Positions 22,498 through 31,790 of a stretch of 64,000 nt of DNA are shown piece after piece; within the stretch, counting starts at the first letter, position 1, and the number at the start of each line of letters is the position of its first letter. The position numbers were made by a program, and so were the translations under genes. This DNA comes from Pisaster brevispinus (Eukaryota; Echinodermata; Asteroidea; Forcipulatida; Asteriidae). The notes under the pieces are model-generated. The model was not told where the DNA came from and ran no database searches. It was given only the letters and a program-made list of their open reading frames with translations. Location of the stretch: the NCBI GenBank assembly GCA_023634235.1, contig JAMKCF010000015.1:7035087-7099086 (forward strand). Direction: 5' to 3'.

Positions 22498-25400
22498 GTA
22501 AACATTTCAAAAAGTAGCTAATCGCAATAATCTTATGCTTAATACCAGAATTATACTATAAACAGCCAAAATACCATTGGTCCTGTGATAAGTAATAGTA
22601 TCATGCTCAAGTTCTGCTTGGGAAACCTTTTAAGCAATATATTTTGCTTAAAAGCAGCTGTACTGTAATTGGAATCAGGGCTAGTTTAGAACTAGCCCAT
22701 AAAAAGGGCCAATCCACTTCGTAGCCTGGATTGGCCATATTTGCGGGGGGCTAGTTTAGAACTGAAGTATTAACTTCAAACGCTTATGATTTTTGTTTTG
22801 TTTTATAAGAATTCTTACTAATGTGAAGAATGTTTGTCTTGACTCTAGGCGAGACTCCGCACAGCCTTTGCGATCCTAGATGAGTTTTTCCTGGGTATAT
22901 ACACACTGGAATTCTTGATGAAGATTTACGCCGAGCCAGTGCGGTATTTCTACAGCAGTTATAACTTGTTTGACCTTTTGGTGTTGCTGATGTCATACAT
23001 ACAGGTCAGTGCATGAATATTGACGATAACTCACGGCAAGAAGTTTTACAAACATCATTGTAGGCTTCAAGTTCGAAAGTACATGCTTCTCTCGAAGAGT
23101 TGTTGACCATTGGAACAACAGCTCTTTCTATATGAACTAATTCAAAACTAACTCTAACAAAAACTGGAAAAACCTTGATTATCAATTTTAATTTCGGTAT
23201 TAAGTAGTTCTTCGCGCTTTTGACTCCATGTCTGCAACAAATACCCCCTCTATAAATGTCTACATTTAAGTCTTTGACCAGACTGGTCAAATAAGCCTTT
23301 GGCTTTCTACTGACCCAAGATTTCTTGCAAGATTCAAGCAAGATGACGAGACACGTCTACGAAAGATCTCACTTGAGCTATGCTATAGAAGGTGTCTTAT
23401 ATTGCTTTTTTAGTGGTGATATTGTGTGCGTAAAAGTCCAATGCCTATTATCTAAGCAGACAATTTGCTTGTATACTAGGCCTATACCACTGCATTTTCA
23501 ACTGAAAATGTTTAGGTTTTATGAAAATTGGAAGGGCTATTTGATACAGGTCCCTTTAATTTATACGTAGACTTCATTTCAAGCCACTTTTACGACTCTT
23601 AACGACGCAATGAACGAGACTTATCTTCCTGGTGTTAAACTTAAAGGTCCTGCTAGTTCAATTTACCGGAGGGCAGACTAACTTAAACGCACTTCGGACG
23701 TTGAGGGCTCTTCGAACATTGAGAACACTTCGCACCGTTTCATTTGTTCGCGGACTGCAGGTATGTTATGTCATTCGTTAAACCGTTTAAAGGTTTTACC
23801 AGCATTGTCACGTTGTCTGGTACTGCAAGCTATAGCCTGAGCGTTGCGCCCGCTGTTGGCAACATTTGCGGCACACAACTTACACTCTTAGTCTATACGC
23901 CATTGAAATAGAAATGTTCATCTCCATGCCTGATATGTAGCAGAGGGTGTGCCCCCCCCCCCCAAATGTTCCTATAATTTTAACACACCCTTCCTCTTGT
24001 ACAGAAATACACCCCCTCCTAAAATCTTTCAAGAATTCCTGAGATTCCCAGAACACAATGAAGACGCAATGAGAGCGGGGGGGGGGAGGGGCTGGGGAGA
24101 GGGGCAAATGCCACATATTGAGCTAGCATCAAATGTTTGATCCCGACCCCGACTGATTCTTGCCCGTACGTAGTCTTACAAAGGCATGCCCATTTCTTCC
24201 CAAGGTTCTGGTGACGGCCCTTTTGGATACAATTCGTAACTCGGTTCTTAATGTGGTTCTGCTTCTGCTGCTTATGATGTTCCTGTTTGCCATCATGGGG
24301 TACTACTTCTTTGGTTACAAGGAGGAGGGCAGTGACAAAGAACACTGGGGGGACCTCGGATCTGCAATGCTCACCTTGTTCAGTTACGTCACGGTAAGTT
24401 AGTTACATAGGCGTAAAAGTTACATAAAGTTACAGGATTGGTAAGGATAAAAGGCATCATTGTTTCATTTTAGTCTGAAAGCTTATACGAAGTTCGTACT
24501 AGAACCATTTATTCTGTGAAACATTTCCCTCTGAAATGAAGTCATTCGGGAAAACTGTACTATCTGAAAACATTTTTTAAACGCAACAGCTGCTATTGGT
24601 TGCTACAACCAAATTAAGGACAGTGTTACATGCTGACAATTGTACATGTTTTGTTCATTATTTTTTCCTGACTCACACAATGGATTTTTAAGCCCACATT
24701 TTCACAGGATTTCATGTATATGGTTAATCACACAAAACGTGAACACTGTATGCGACAATTTTGCCAGCTCTATCAATCCCGTTTATGCCTCTAAAGAAAG
24801 AATAAGGGCACTCGTTTTAACATATGTCACTTTTTTCATTTCTTTACATTTTTTGGTGAAGGTGGAAGGATGGACAGATCTGCAAGCCGAGCTGGACAAG
24901 CGCCAGATGACTGGCAGTCGCTATTACACCATCGCCTTCATATTCCTTGGTCATTTCATCTTCACCAATGTCTTCATTGGGATGATCATCATGAATATTC
25001 ATGAGGCTACAGAGGCCTACCGGCGCGAGCAGGAGCTAGAGAGAGAAGAGGTGGGGAGAATATCGATTCCAGTTTATCGAAAACGAAATAGATTATCTCG
25101 ATTCTGCTTTACCGGAAAAGAAATAGAATATCGATTCCTAGTTACCGACAGCCAAATAAAGTATCGATTCCAGTTTAGCAAACACGAAATATAATATCGG
25201 TTCCAATTTACCAAAAAAATAAAATATTGATTCTGATTTACAGGAACACAAATAATGAGCAGTAACACAATGGTCACAAAAAATAAGTGATACAATAAAT
25301 GGGAGAGACTGTTGAACGCTAAGTGGCAGCAGACTTACCAGGTAAATTTCAATTTTTTACTTAGTTTTGAGCATGCGCACATTACCGAGAACAATATCTG

Positions 25401-28400
25401 GTAAGTCTGCTGCCACCTAGTGTCCCCAAATTCCCCGTTATCTTTCCTTAACTGTATACTGTCCTGTTAATTTGTTTTCCCTTCCTTAGTATGTACATAT
25501 CTGTCAAATTGTTCTCGACATTTATTCCGTCTGGCTTCCCGAACAGCCCCAATTTACTCTACTTTTGTTTTCTGTTCTCTGTTTTCATTGTACAGTGTTT
25601 CGGTTTTGGGTACAATATTGTTTTGTTCTACACCAGTCTTACCCTGTATTAGTACTTTTATTGCTCAGCTTATTTGAACATTTTGGGACCACTTTGGTCC
25701 TACCTAATTGCATTGCTTGAAAGCGTGAAGGAAACGTACTTGAGCACTTTAATTGGCCCAAATGTTCGAACACGCGCGGGACATCCACAGTCTCTGTGAC
25801 TTGTTATAAATTTGAAAATTATGGAAATTGGAAACAGTGTGTTTTGCAAACCTTATGTATTCACCCTAAACCCAATGGTTCATGATAAAGTCTTCCATAA
25901 CATTCTATGTTTTCTATTATTGTCAACAGGCCGTCCAACGCAAGAAAGAATATATGATACAAAGACAGCATAATGAGGTCAAACAGATGCTCGAAAAACA
26001 GGTGAGCATGCTTTGTACATTTTTGGTGACGTCGGGGGGGGGGGGGGGGTGGGGGAGATGCCGTCACTGTTTATGGTAAATAACTCACACGAGGAGACAG
26101 GGTAGTATCTACATCTCCATAGCAACCACGCGTGAGTCACCAGATTACCTCAACTGTTCAACAGCACATCTGTCAAAAATGTGGGAGCCTGGTTTGATAC
26201 ACAAACTTGTTTATGAATTATCATATTTCAAATAATGCCTGTTCCATTTCTGTCTTCCATCTTCATAATATTAGACGTACAAGTAAATATACATGTCTAA
26301 GCATTCTTTAGTCAACCTATGCATTTATTGCCAACCGTCTGGATTATTGCAACGGTCTTTTTATTGCTTACCCAATTCCCAGATTGCGAAGTTACAAAGT
26401 GCTCATACAAATCAGCTGCCAGACTTGTTAGTGTATGGGACACACAGATAAAACCACACAACCCCAGTTCTGCGTCCGACATCTTCATTGGTTGCCTCTC
26501 ATATTCCGCATCAATTTTAAAATTCTCATTTTAGCATACAAAGCATTTTAGCATCTCCAAAGTGAATTACTACTCTCATTTTAGTGTTAAGAAATAATCC
26601 AGCTACTGTTTATTTTCTAACAATAAGGTGTGCCATCTTTCCCCACAACAAAAATTGAACAAGAATTGGCATGGGTGGCAGATCCTTTTCATCGGCTGGC
26701 CCCAAACTATGGATTGAACTGTCATCTGACATTCATCACTCTTAATCCATTGATATTTTTTAAGCGTAAAGTAAATCCCCTTTTTTTCTTGCGTTTATGT
26801 AATGTTGCCTGTCTATTTTGATTTGTATAGTTTTATGCACTTTTTCATTACTTTTTACCGTTATGCGTGGTTAATAATTTTTTATGGAAAAAGCGCAAAA
26901 CCAATTTATATTGAATTTTTTTTACCACCGTCATGTTTTGGGGGTGTTTTTTTATGTGTTTTGGGGTTGTTGTTGTTTTGTTTTGTTTTATAGAATCGCG
27001 GCCACTACAAGAACTTCCACGACATGGTGAAAGAATTTCAAAGTACGTTACGTCACGATGATTACGTCGTCTCTGTTGACCTAGCAACCAATTTGACCTG
27101 GCTGGAGACGTACATCACGTCAATGGAATACCAAGATCACACAACATACAGGTACATGTACATGTGTATGGACCCTTATAATTGATCTCTATTATATTGA
27201 CTGGATAGGACACGTCGAGTGCGTTTGTTACACATTCGATGATCAACGGTGCGACGATCAGAGTACACGCTCTAGACGGTTTACAGGTGAAAAATAGAGA
27301 TCAATGACCCTTATGCATTGACGTCATCACGCCGCCATCTTAGAGGTCAAACGGGAACAACCCAGCCTCGCTACCATGGGCAGCGCGCCGTATCGATACC
27401 TCTCGTCACTAACCCCTGGTAGGGATGTACTGAAAAACCATTGATCTCCATTAATATTGTGAAAAACAACGCTGGTTTATGGTGGCCCTGAAGGGACATC
27501 GCATATCGCAAACGTGTGCGCATACGTATGCGATGTTGCGAAATTTATCGCGAATGTGTGCGCACACGTATGCAATGTCGTGAAACAATTTGCGAATATG
27601 TGCGCACACGTATGCGATGTCGCGAAACTATGGTGGCCCTGAAGGGACATCAAACATATATATTTACGTGAATATTTGCGTAAATATTCGCGTTTTTGCC
27701 CCGATTCGCAAATATTCACGTAAATATTCACGTAAAAATTTGAGGCTGAGGGCCAGATCGTGAATATTTACGTAAATATTGACGATTTGTGCCCCAAATC
27801 ACAACTATTTACGTAAATATTGACGTGAATATTCACGATTTGTCCCTCAATCTCAAATATTGACGTGAATATTAACGTGAATATTTGCGATATGTGCCCC
27901 CAATCACAAATATTTACGTAAATATTTACGTAAATATTCACGTGAATATTTTGCTAGCCGCATATTGGGCCGAAATTTTTATCTGCGGATTCCGTGGTCG
28001 GCCAACTGCGTATTCGGGACAATTAGAATCCATGCAATTCAAGGCGGTAACAATTCTGTTTCCCCTTCTTTCTAGTTAGAGCGATTTAAAACAAACCTCT
28101 TTCTATAAAATCACTGAACATACTTAAAGGTAGAATAAAATTATTTGGCTGACAATTTGGTGAGAATTTAGCCGATCATCCAGACCATAATAGACAATTG
28201 TTGAAAAACTTGTGCATTCACCCGAAAGTAAATGTATACCCTTATGTTGCAAAAAAGAAGAACTTTGTATTCCATAGTCTGATAAACCATATCACTTGCC
28301 ACACTTGATTTTGAAGGTGGCTCTTCTAATCACTAATTATTACCTAATTATCCACAAGAACACAAGGCATTTTCTGTCAAATATTCAACGGTTAAGGTAA

Positions 28401-30458
28401 AATAGTGACAAAAACTGACCATTGCGTTCACGCCAATGTAAGTACCCTTTACCTAGCATAAAAGTAAAATTGTATTCTATAATCTGACAAACCATACCGC
28501 TGGTTACACTTAATTTGGGAGTTGGCTAATTTGGATCACCAATAGTGGTTTAGGCATGAAATTGACCAAAGCATTCGATAACGTATGATAGAACTTTGCG
28601 TGTGTTTTAGCACTTAATTATTTATTACTTAATGATCCGAGTTCACCGACTCCGAAATTATGTGTGCCCATCAGTGGTATGGTCTATCAGTATGGAATTT
28701 TAAAAAATCATCTTTTTAAACAACGTGAAGGGTACATGAACTTAATTTCGGGTGAGCGCATTTTTTTTCAACAGTTGTGTACAATGGTCTGGATGATGAG
28801 GTCTTAATTGTTGTTGTCCATGTCTGAGTTGATGTCTTTGTTGACCAAATGTAGTTGTACCCACGTATTTTGGATTTTAATACAATTTTTAATTTTGTCT
28901 TATTGTTGTACATTTTTTATTTAAATATATTTTAATTTTTTACTTTTCTTAATGTTGTAAAAATAAAACTCAATTCAGCCTCCTTAAGGAGGTACCCAAG
29001 CTCCTGCCTTGAAGTATCTCTGGTATACAAGATGGGACCGGGCCACTTGCGTACTCCCTAGGTCACTAACAAATTGCCCGCAAAATGACACCACCCCAAA
29101 GGTATGCGACAGAGGTATGCAATAAAATTCACGACATTGCAAATAAAGTCGCAAACGAGTGCGCACATATTCGCGAATTGTTTCACAACATTGCACACGT
29201 GTGCGCACATATTCGCGAATTGTTTCACGACATTGCATACGTGTGCGCACATATTCGCGAATCGTTTCACGACATTGCATACGTGTGCGCACATATTCGC
29301 GATAATTTCGCGACACAGCATACGTGTGCGCACATATTCGCGAATTGTTTCACGACATTGCATACGTGTGCGCACACATTTGCGGTAAATTTCGCGACAT
29401 CGCATACGTGTGCGCACATATTCGCGAATTGTTTCACGACATTGCATACGTGTGCGCACACATTCGCGATAAATTTCGCGACATCGCATACCATCCTCGT
29501 TCCCAGAGGTGATCGATCTCGCCACGCCATTTTTCCCAGCATGCCTTGCTCGATCATAACCCCTGGAATTGGTTCATTAAAATGTGCTAGAATCTAGCAC
29601 ATTTTAATTAGGCCTGGGGCCGATCCATTCTACGCGTGCGCTCAAGTATGGTTACCCGCAAAAGAGGCATCAAGTCAAAAAGCAACTGGTCCTCTGTCAT
29701 TTTTCTTTGATTTTGTGATAATGTCTAACCGTATGCAGTTTAGAGTGACCGTGTAAAAACATGATTCATTTGAAATGGAATCGCGTCAAAATACTTGCAT
29801 TTTCACACGCGCGTACTAAGCGTCCTACAAGCGCCATACAAGCGCTCGAAAGTTTTTAACAAGCGTGCACGCAAACTAGTCACCCTTGGGAGCCAATCAG
29901 CGTTGTTTTTCAGTACATCCCTACCAGGGGTTAGTGACGAATAGGTATCGATACGGCGCGCTGCCCATGGTAGCGAGGCAGGATGTGGACCTTTTTACGG
30001 CACAGCAATCTTTGTCAATAATCAAACTGACACTGGACGGCAATGTCCTTTGTTATATTGTGATAGTATTGGTCATTGCTATTGCAGACAGGGAACACGA
30101 CAGAGGCAGTGGCATCATGACATACTGACAGCTTCCGTTGTGGTTGTTGCCGTTGGCTATTCCTGCCGGCAGCCTATGCTTCAATGCATGATGGCGTGGT
30201 GATACAGCCACAGCCGTCGTCGTAACCGCCAATTTGGACACGGCCTGAGTGTACAATAAATTACCCAGTTGAAGTCCAGTTACTTATTCCAGCATACTTC
30301 TTTTTCTTCGTCAATGTTCATTTCATTGCCAACAAAAGCTTAAGCCGTCATCTTGGTTATTTACAATCCACAGAATCCAGCAGCTTCACTTTGAGATGTG
30401 TCATTTGCTGGCCTCCGTACTTGAGAAAAAACTAAAGGAACGCTATGGCATGGCCTGA
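22291..30458 (+). CDS. CATSPER3: CatSper3, sperm cation channel pore subunit, complete gene in eight coding exons
   Basis: Exons are 22291-22497, 22849-23004, 23677-23760, 24205-24393, 24862-25050, 25930-26001, 26994-27151 and 30374-30458. They sum to 1140 bases, giving 379 residues; human CatSper3 is about 400. It is a single six-helix ion-transport domain: S1 near FNAVIMFTIVLNAIAMALET, S2 near FAILDEFFLGIYTLEFLMKI, S3 near NLFDLLVLLMSYI, an S4 with arginine at every third position (residues about 127-142), S5 near VLNVVLLLLLMMFLFAIMG, filter TVEGW at about 212-216, and S6 near YYTIAFIFLGHFIFTNVFIG. A charged coiled tail follows, ending in ITSMEYQDHTTYR and QQLHFEMCHLL, which aligns with the C-terminus of CatSper3 rather than CatSper1, 2 or 4. 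CatSper3 is one of four subunits forming the alkalinisation-activated calcium channel of the sperm flagellum. The first acceptor of exon 3 is the weakest junction. The paralogue call rests on remembered family sequences. Confidence 0.9.
22849..23004 (+). CDS. CATSPER3: CatSper3 coding exon 2
   Basis: Encodes residues 70-121, ARLRTAFAILDEFF to LLMSYIQ, covering S2 and S3. Acceptor TGACTCTAG and donor ACAG|GTCAGT, phase 0 at both ends. Confidence 0.92.
23677..23760 (+). CDS. CATSPER3: CatSper3 coding exon 3 (voltage-sensor S4)
   Basis: Encodes TNLNALRTLRALRTLRTLRT then VSFVRGLQ, a classic S4. The donor GCAG|GTATGT is clear. The 5' edge is chosen at GGGCAG|ACT because it keeps phase 0 after exon 2. 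The better-looking TGCTAG acceptor at 23655 would bring in a frame with a stop, so the first residues are tentative. Confidence 0.8.
23945..24085 (-). repeat. Dispersed repeat family 2, copy 2 (CatSper3 intron 3)
   Basis: Reverse-complement relative of 7878-8012: a poly-C run with AATGTTCC, then GAATTCCTGAGATTCCCAG and a poly-G run. Confidence 0.65.
24205..24393 (+). CDS. CATSPER3: CatSper3 coding exon 4 (S5 and pore helix)
   Basis: Encodes residues 150-212, VLVTALLDTIRNSVLN to AMLTLFSYVT. Acceptor CTTCCCAAG and donor ACG|GTAAGT. The exon ends on the threonine of the selectivity filter. Confidence 0.93.
24434..24780 (-). mobile_element. MITE family 1, copy 4 (CatSper3 intron 4)
   Basis: Begins CAGGATTGGTAAGGATAAA and contains TTTAGTCTGAAAGCTTA, CATTTCCCTCTGAAATGAAG, ACTCACACAATGG and GCGACAATTTTGCCAGCTC. 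It is the inverse of the copy at 7018. Confidence 0.85.
24862..25050 (+). CDS. CATSPER3: CatSper3 coding exon 5 (filter and S6)
   Basis: Encodes residues 213-275, VEGWTDLQAELDKR to EQELEREE. Acceptor GGTGAAG and donor GAG|GTGGGG, a weak but usable donor. It joins exon 4 inside the filter, so the filter reads T-V-E-G-W. Confidence 0.92.
25057..25250. repeat. Degenerate minisatellite at the start of CatSper3 intron 5
   Basis: About five imperfect units of roughly 40 bases with the core AATATCGATTCCAGTTTA and an AAACGAAATA spacer. It starts seven bases after the exon 5 donor. Confidence 0.8.
25319..25420. mobile_element. Short MITE with 23-bp inverted repeats (CatSper3 intron 5)
   Basis: CTAAGTGGCAGCAGACTTAC at the left (25319-25341) pairs with the inverse at 25398-25420, with one mismatch in 23. 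The interior is 56 bases long. No coding capacity. Confidence 0.75.
25930..26001 (+). CDS. CATSPER3: CatSper3 coding exon 6
   Basis: Encodes 24 residues, AVQRKKEYMIQRQHNEVKQM then LEKQ, a charged helix after S6. Acceptor TTGTCAACAG and donor CAG|GTGAGC, phase 0 on both sides. Confidence 0.88.
26290..26850 (+). pseudogene. Decayed CR1/L2-type reverse transcriptase fragment (CatSper3 intron 6)
   Basis: Read with frame changes, the segment gives AFIANRLDYCNGLFIAYPIP, then CQTC.SVWDTQIKPHNPSSAS and later FHRLAPNYGLNCHL near FKRK. This follows the C-terminal pattern of CR1/L2-clade non-LTR retrotransposons (YAFI..RLDYCN.LL, AARLV, H.TP.L..LHWLP, LWN.LP). It has several stops and frameshifts, so it is inactive. 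Confidence 0.7.
26994..27151 (+). CDS. CATSPER3: CatSper3 coding exon 7
   Basis: Encodes NRGHYKNFHDMVKEFQSTLR to TSMEYQDHTTY plus two bases of a split codon. Acceptor TTTTATAG and donor ACAG|GTACAT. The YQDHTT motif matches the STLDYQDTT region of vertebrate CatSper3. Confidence 0.9.
27365..27438 (+). repeat. Outer inverted-repeat arm (left), CatSper3 intron 7
   Basis: GCCTCGCTACCATGGGCAGC through CCCTGGTAGGGATGTACTG is the reverse complement of 29899-29979, with small indels. These arms enclose about 2.5 kb of further inverted repeats. Confidence 0.9.
27480..27630 (-). repeat. Middle inverted-repeat arm (left): TGCGCACACGTATGCGATG units
   Basis: Three units of the 42-bp repeat with TGTGCGCACACGTATGCGAT and TCGCGAAA, inverted relative to the nine or so units at 29100-29495. 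It begins with GGTGGCCCTGAAGGGACAT. Confidence 0.85.
27631..28800 (+). mobile_element. Foldback element A, copy 1 (right arm truncated)
   Basis: It starts GGTGGCCCTGAAGGGACATC, followed by tandem ACGTAAATATT/ACGTGAATATT palindromes, an inner domain and a short inverted arm (28700-28800). It matches 32745-34035 almost base for base, but the right-hand outer arm is missing here. It lies inside the middle inverted repeat of CatSper3 intron 7. Confidence 0.85.
29100..29495 (+). repeat. Middle inverted-repeat arm (right): 42-bp tandem array
   Basis: About nine units of a 42-bp repeat: GTGCGCACATATTCGCGAAT, then TGTTTCACGACATTGCATAC. The units are a multiple of three, so several reading frames stay open and give 14-residue repeats such as CAHIRELFHDIAYV; these are not considered genes. 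It is inverted relative to 27480-27630. Confidence 0.9.
29494..29567 (+). repeat. Dispersed repeat family 4, copy 1
   Basis: TCGTTCCCAGAGGTGATCGA through CTCGATCATAACCCCTGG. It is the reverse complement of 40376-40447 in the galactosyltransferase gene, with a few differences. Confidence 0.75.
29576..29608. repeat. 16-bp perfect palindrome
   Basis: ATTAAAATGTGCTAGA, one central A, then its exact reverse complement. It sits just beyond the family 4 repeat. Confidence 0.9.
29899..29979 (-). repeat. Outer inverted-repeat arm (right), CatSper3 intron 7
   Basis: CAGCGTTGTTTTTCAGTACA through CCCATGGTAGCGAGGC, the inverse of 27365-27438. Arms and contents together span about 2.6 kb. Confidence 0.9.
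30374..30458 (+). CDS. CATSPER3: CatSper3 coding exon 8 (terminal)
   Basis: Encodes IQQLHFEMCHLLASVLEKKL then KERYGMA and a TGA. Acceptor ATCCACAG; the first base completes the split arginine codon from exon 7. A 3.2-kb intron full of inverted repeats separates it from exon 7. An AATAAA 16 bases after the stop supports the end. Confidence 0.88.
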
Positions 30459-30473
30459 TAACGTCAGAATGAC

Positions 30474-30479
30474 AATAAA
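30474..30479 (+). terminator. CatSper3 polyadenylation signal
   Basis: AATAAA in GACAATAAAGC, starting 16 bases after the stop codon. This implies a very short 3' UTR. Confidence 0.65.
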
Positions 30480-30893
30480 GCATAACAAGAAGCTAAGCGC
30501 ACGTAAGAATATGCTTACCAGAAAATGATTACCAGCCAAAATACCATGTCACATGTACCAATCAGTGGATAGCATCCCGCTCATTTTTGCTCAGCAGTAA
30601 AAGTCAACCAATGTTTTCTGCTTGAGTACGATAGCTCTATGAAATTGGGCACGGGGAATGAAAGCCCGAATTATAGCAACTTGGGGAGTACGGGTAGGGT
30701 CGTGTGTTAGAGTTGGCTCAAGGCGTGTTCGCCCGAATGATATTTGTACACCACTATACACTGTCACATTATGCCTATTACTTAATGCTAGAATTTAACC
30801 CCAATAAATCATTTTCACAAAAAATTCCGATAAGCCAACGTATAGGTCTGACGGTAACATGTTTTGCTCGACTAAGGCCCATTTCGAAACTAC

Positions 30894-31235
30894 GGCTCCG
30901 GCTTGGGCTCCGGCTTGGGCTCCGGCTTGGGCTCCGGCTTGGGCTCCGGCTTGGGCTCCGGCTTGGGCTCCGGCTTGGGCTCCGGCTTGGGCTCCGGCTT
31001 GGGCTCTTGCTTGGGCTCCGGCTTGGGCTCCGGCTTGGGCTCCGGCTTGGGCTCCTGCTTGGGCTCCTGCTTGGGCTCCTGCTTGGGCTCCGGCTTGGGC
31101 TCCGGCTTGGGCTCCGGCTTGGGCTCCGGCTTGGGCTCCGGCTTGGGCTCCGGCTTGGGCTCCGGCTTGGGCTCCAGCTTGGGCTCCTGCTTGGGCTCCG
31201 GCTTGGGCTCCGGCTTGGGCTCCGGCTTGGGCTCC
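30894..31235. repeat. 12-bp minisatellite (GGCTCCGGCTTG), about 28 units
   Basis: Near-perfect tandem units GGCTCCGGCTTG with sparse variants (CTCTTG, CTCCTG, CTCCAG). All six frames are open because the 12-bp unit contains no stop, giving repeats such as APAW or EPKP. No start context or splice support suggests a protein. It lies about 415 bases after the CatSper3 polyadenylation signal. Confidence 0.97.
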
Positions 31236-31439
31236 GTCCACCTGGTTGAAACCCCGTAGGAAAAGCGTCCACTTTTCAAATAACGGACGGAGCCTAAGTC
31301 CAAGCCAAGCCCAACCCGTGGGTTCGAAAATGGCCTATGCTTTCATAAACCAGTTGTGATTTTCCAAATGATTAAAGCCGATCAAAGGACGATATCTCTT
31401 GGGATTCCACTCGCATTTATTTCAAACCTTTGATCAATT

Positions 31440-31790
31440 ACCGTGGCATATCAAAATCTTGGTAAATGTGCCACCAGCGTGTCTGACCTGGTTCCTCCTA
31501 TCAGGATGTTTGAGCGTGAAACCAGACTTTCCGCTTCTTCTCACCCATACACTCTTGCTCTGCTGAGATGTAGAACAAAGAGCCATTCCAACAGCTTTGT
31601 TCCACGTACTGCATCTCTTTGGAACTCCTTGCCGGGTGCATGTTTCCCCTTCCATCCTACAATCTAGACTGTTTTAGGAAGAATACCAATTCGAATTATT
31701 TTCACCTTAAATGTTTTTATTTCTTTATAGCTCCTTACCAAGAGTGGTTTTTAGTCTTGTTTGGGGCGAACTTGCATACAAAATTATAAT
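31440..31790 (+). pseudogene. 3' remnant of a non-LTR retrotransposon
   Basis: The frame reads FERETRLSASSHPYTLALLR, then CRTKSHSNSFVPRTASLWNS and LPG, and is then broken. The pattern RT.....SFVPRTA..WN.LP marks the C-terminus of CR1/L2/Jockey-like reverse transcriptases. The 5' part is absent. Confidence 0.7.

Noticed and set aside
29100..29495. CRISPR-like regular palindromic array
   Set aside because: The units are contiguous 42-bp repeats without unique spacers, in an intron of an animal gene.
29085..29597. Overlapping open frames of 94-170 codons on both strands with 14-residue repeats
   Set aside because: They are the product of a 42-bp tandem repeat without stops; both strands are open and no start, splice or codon signal supports translation.
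30894..31235. G-quadruplex-forming array
   Set aside because: GGG runs occur only once per 12 bases, giving loops of nine bases; not a convincing quadruplex pattern.
30704..31359. Six overlapping open frames over the GGCTCCGGCTTG array
   Set aside because: A 12-bp stop-free unit keeps every frame open; the flanking parts show no coding character.
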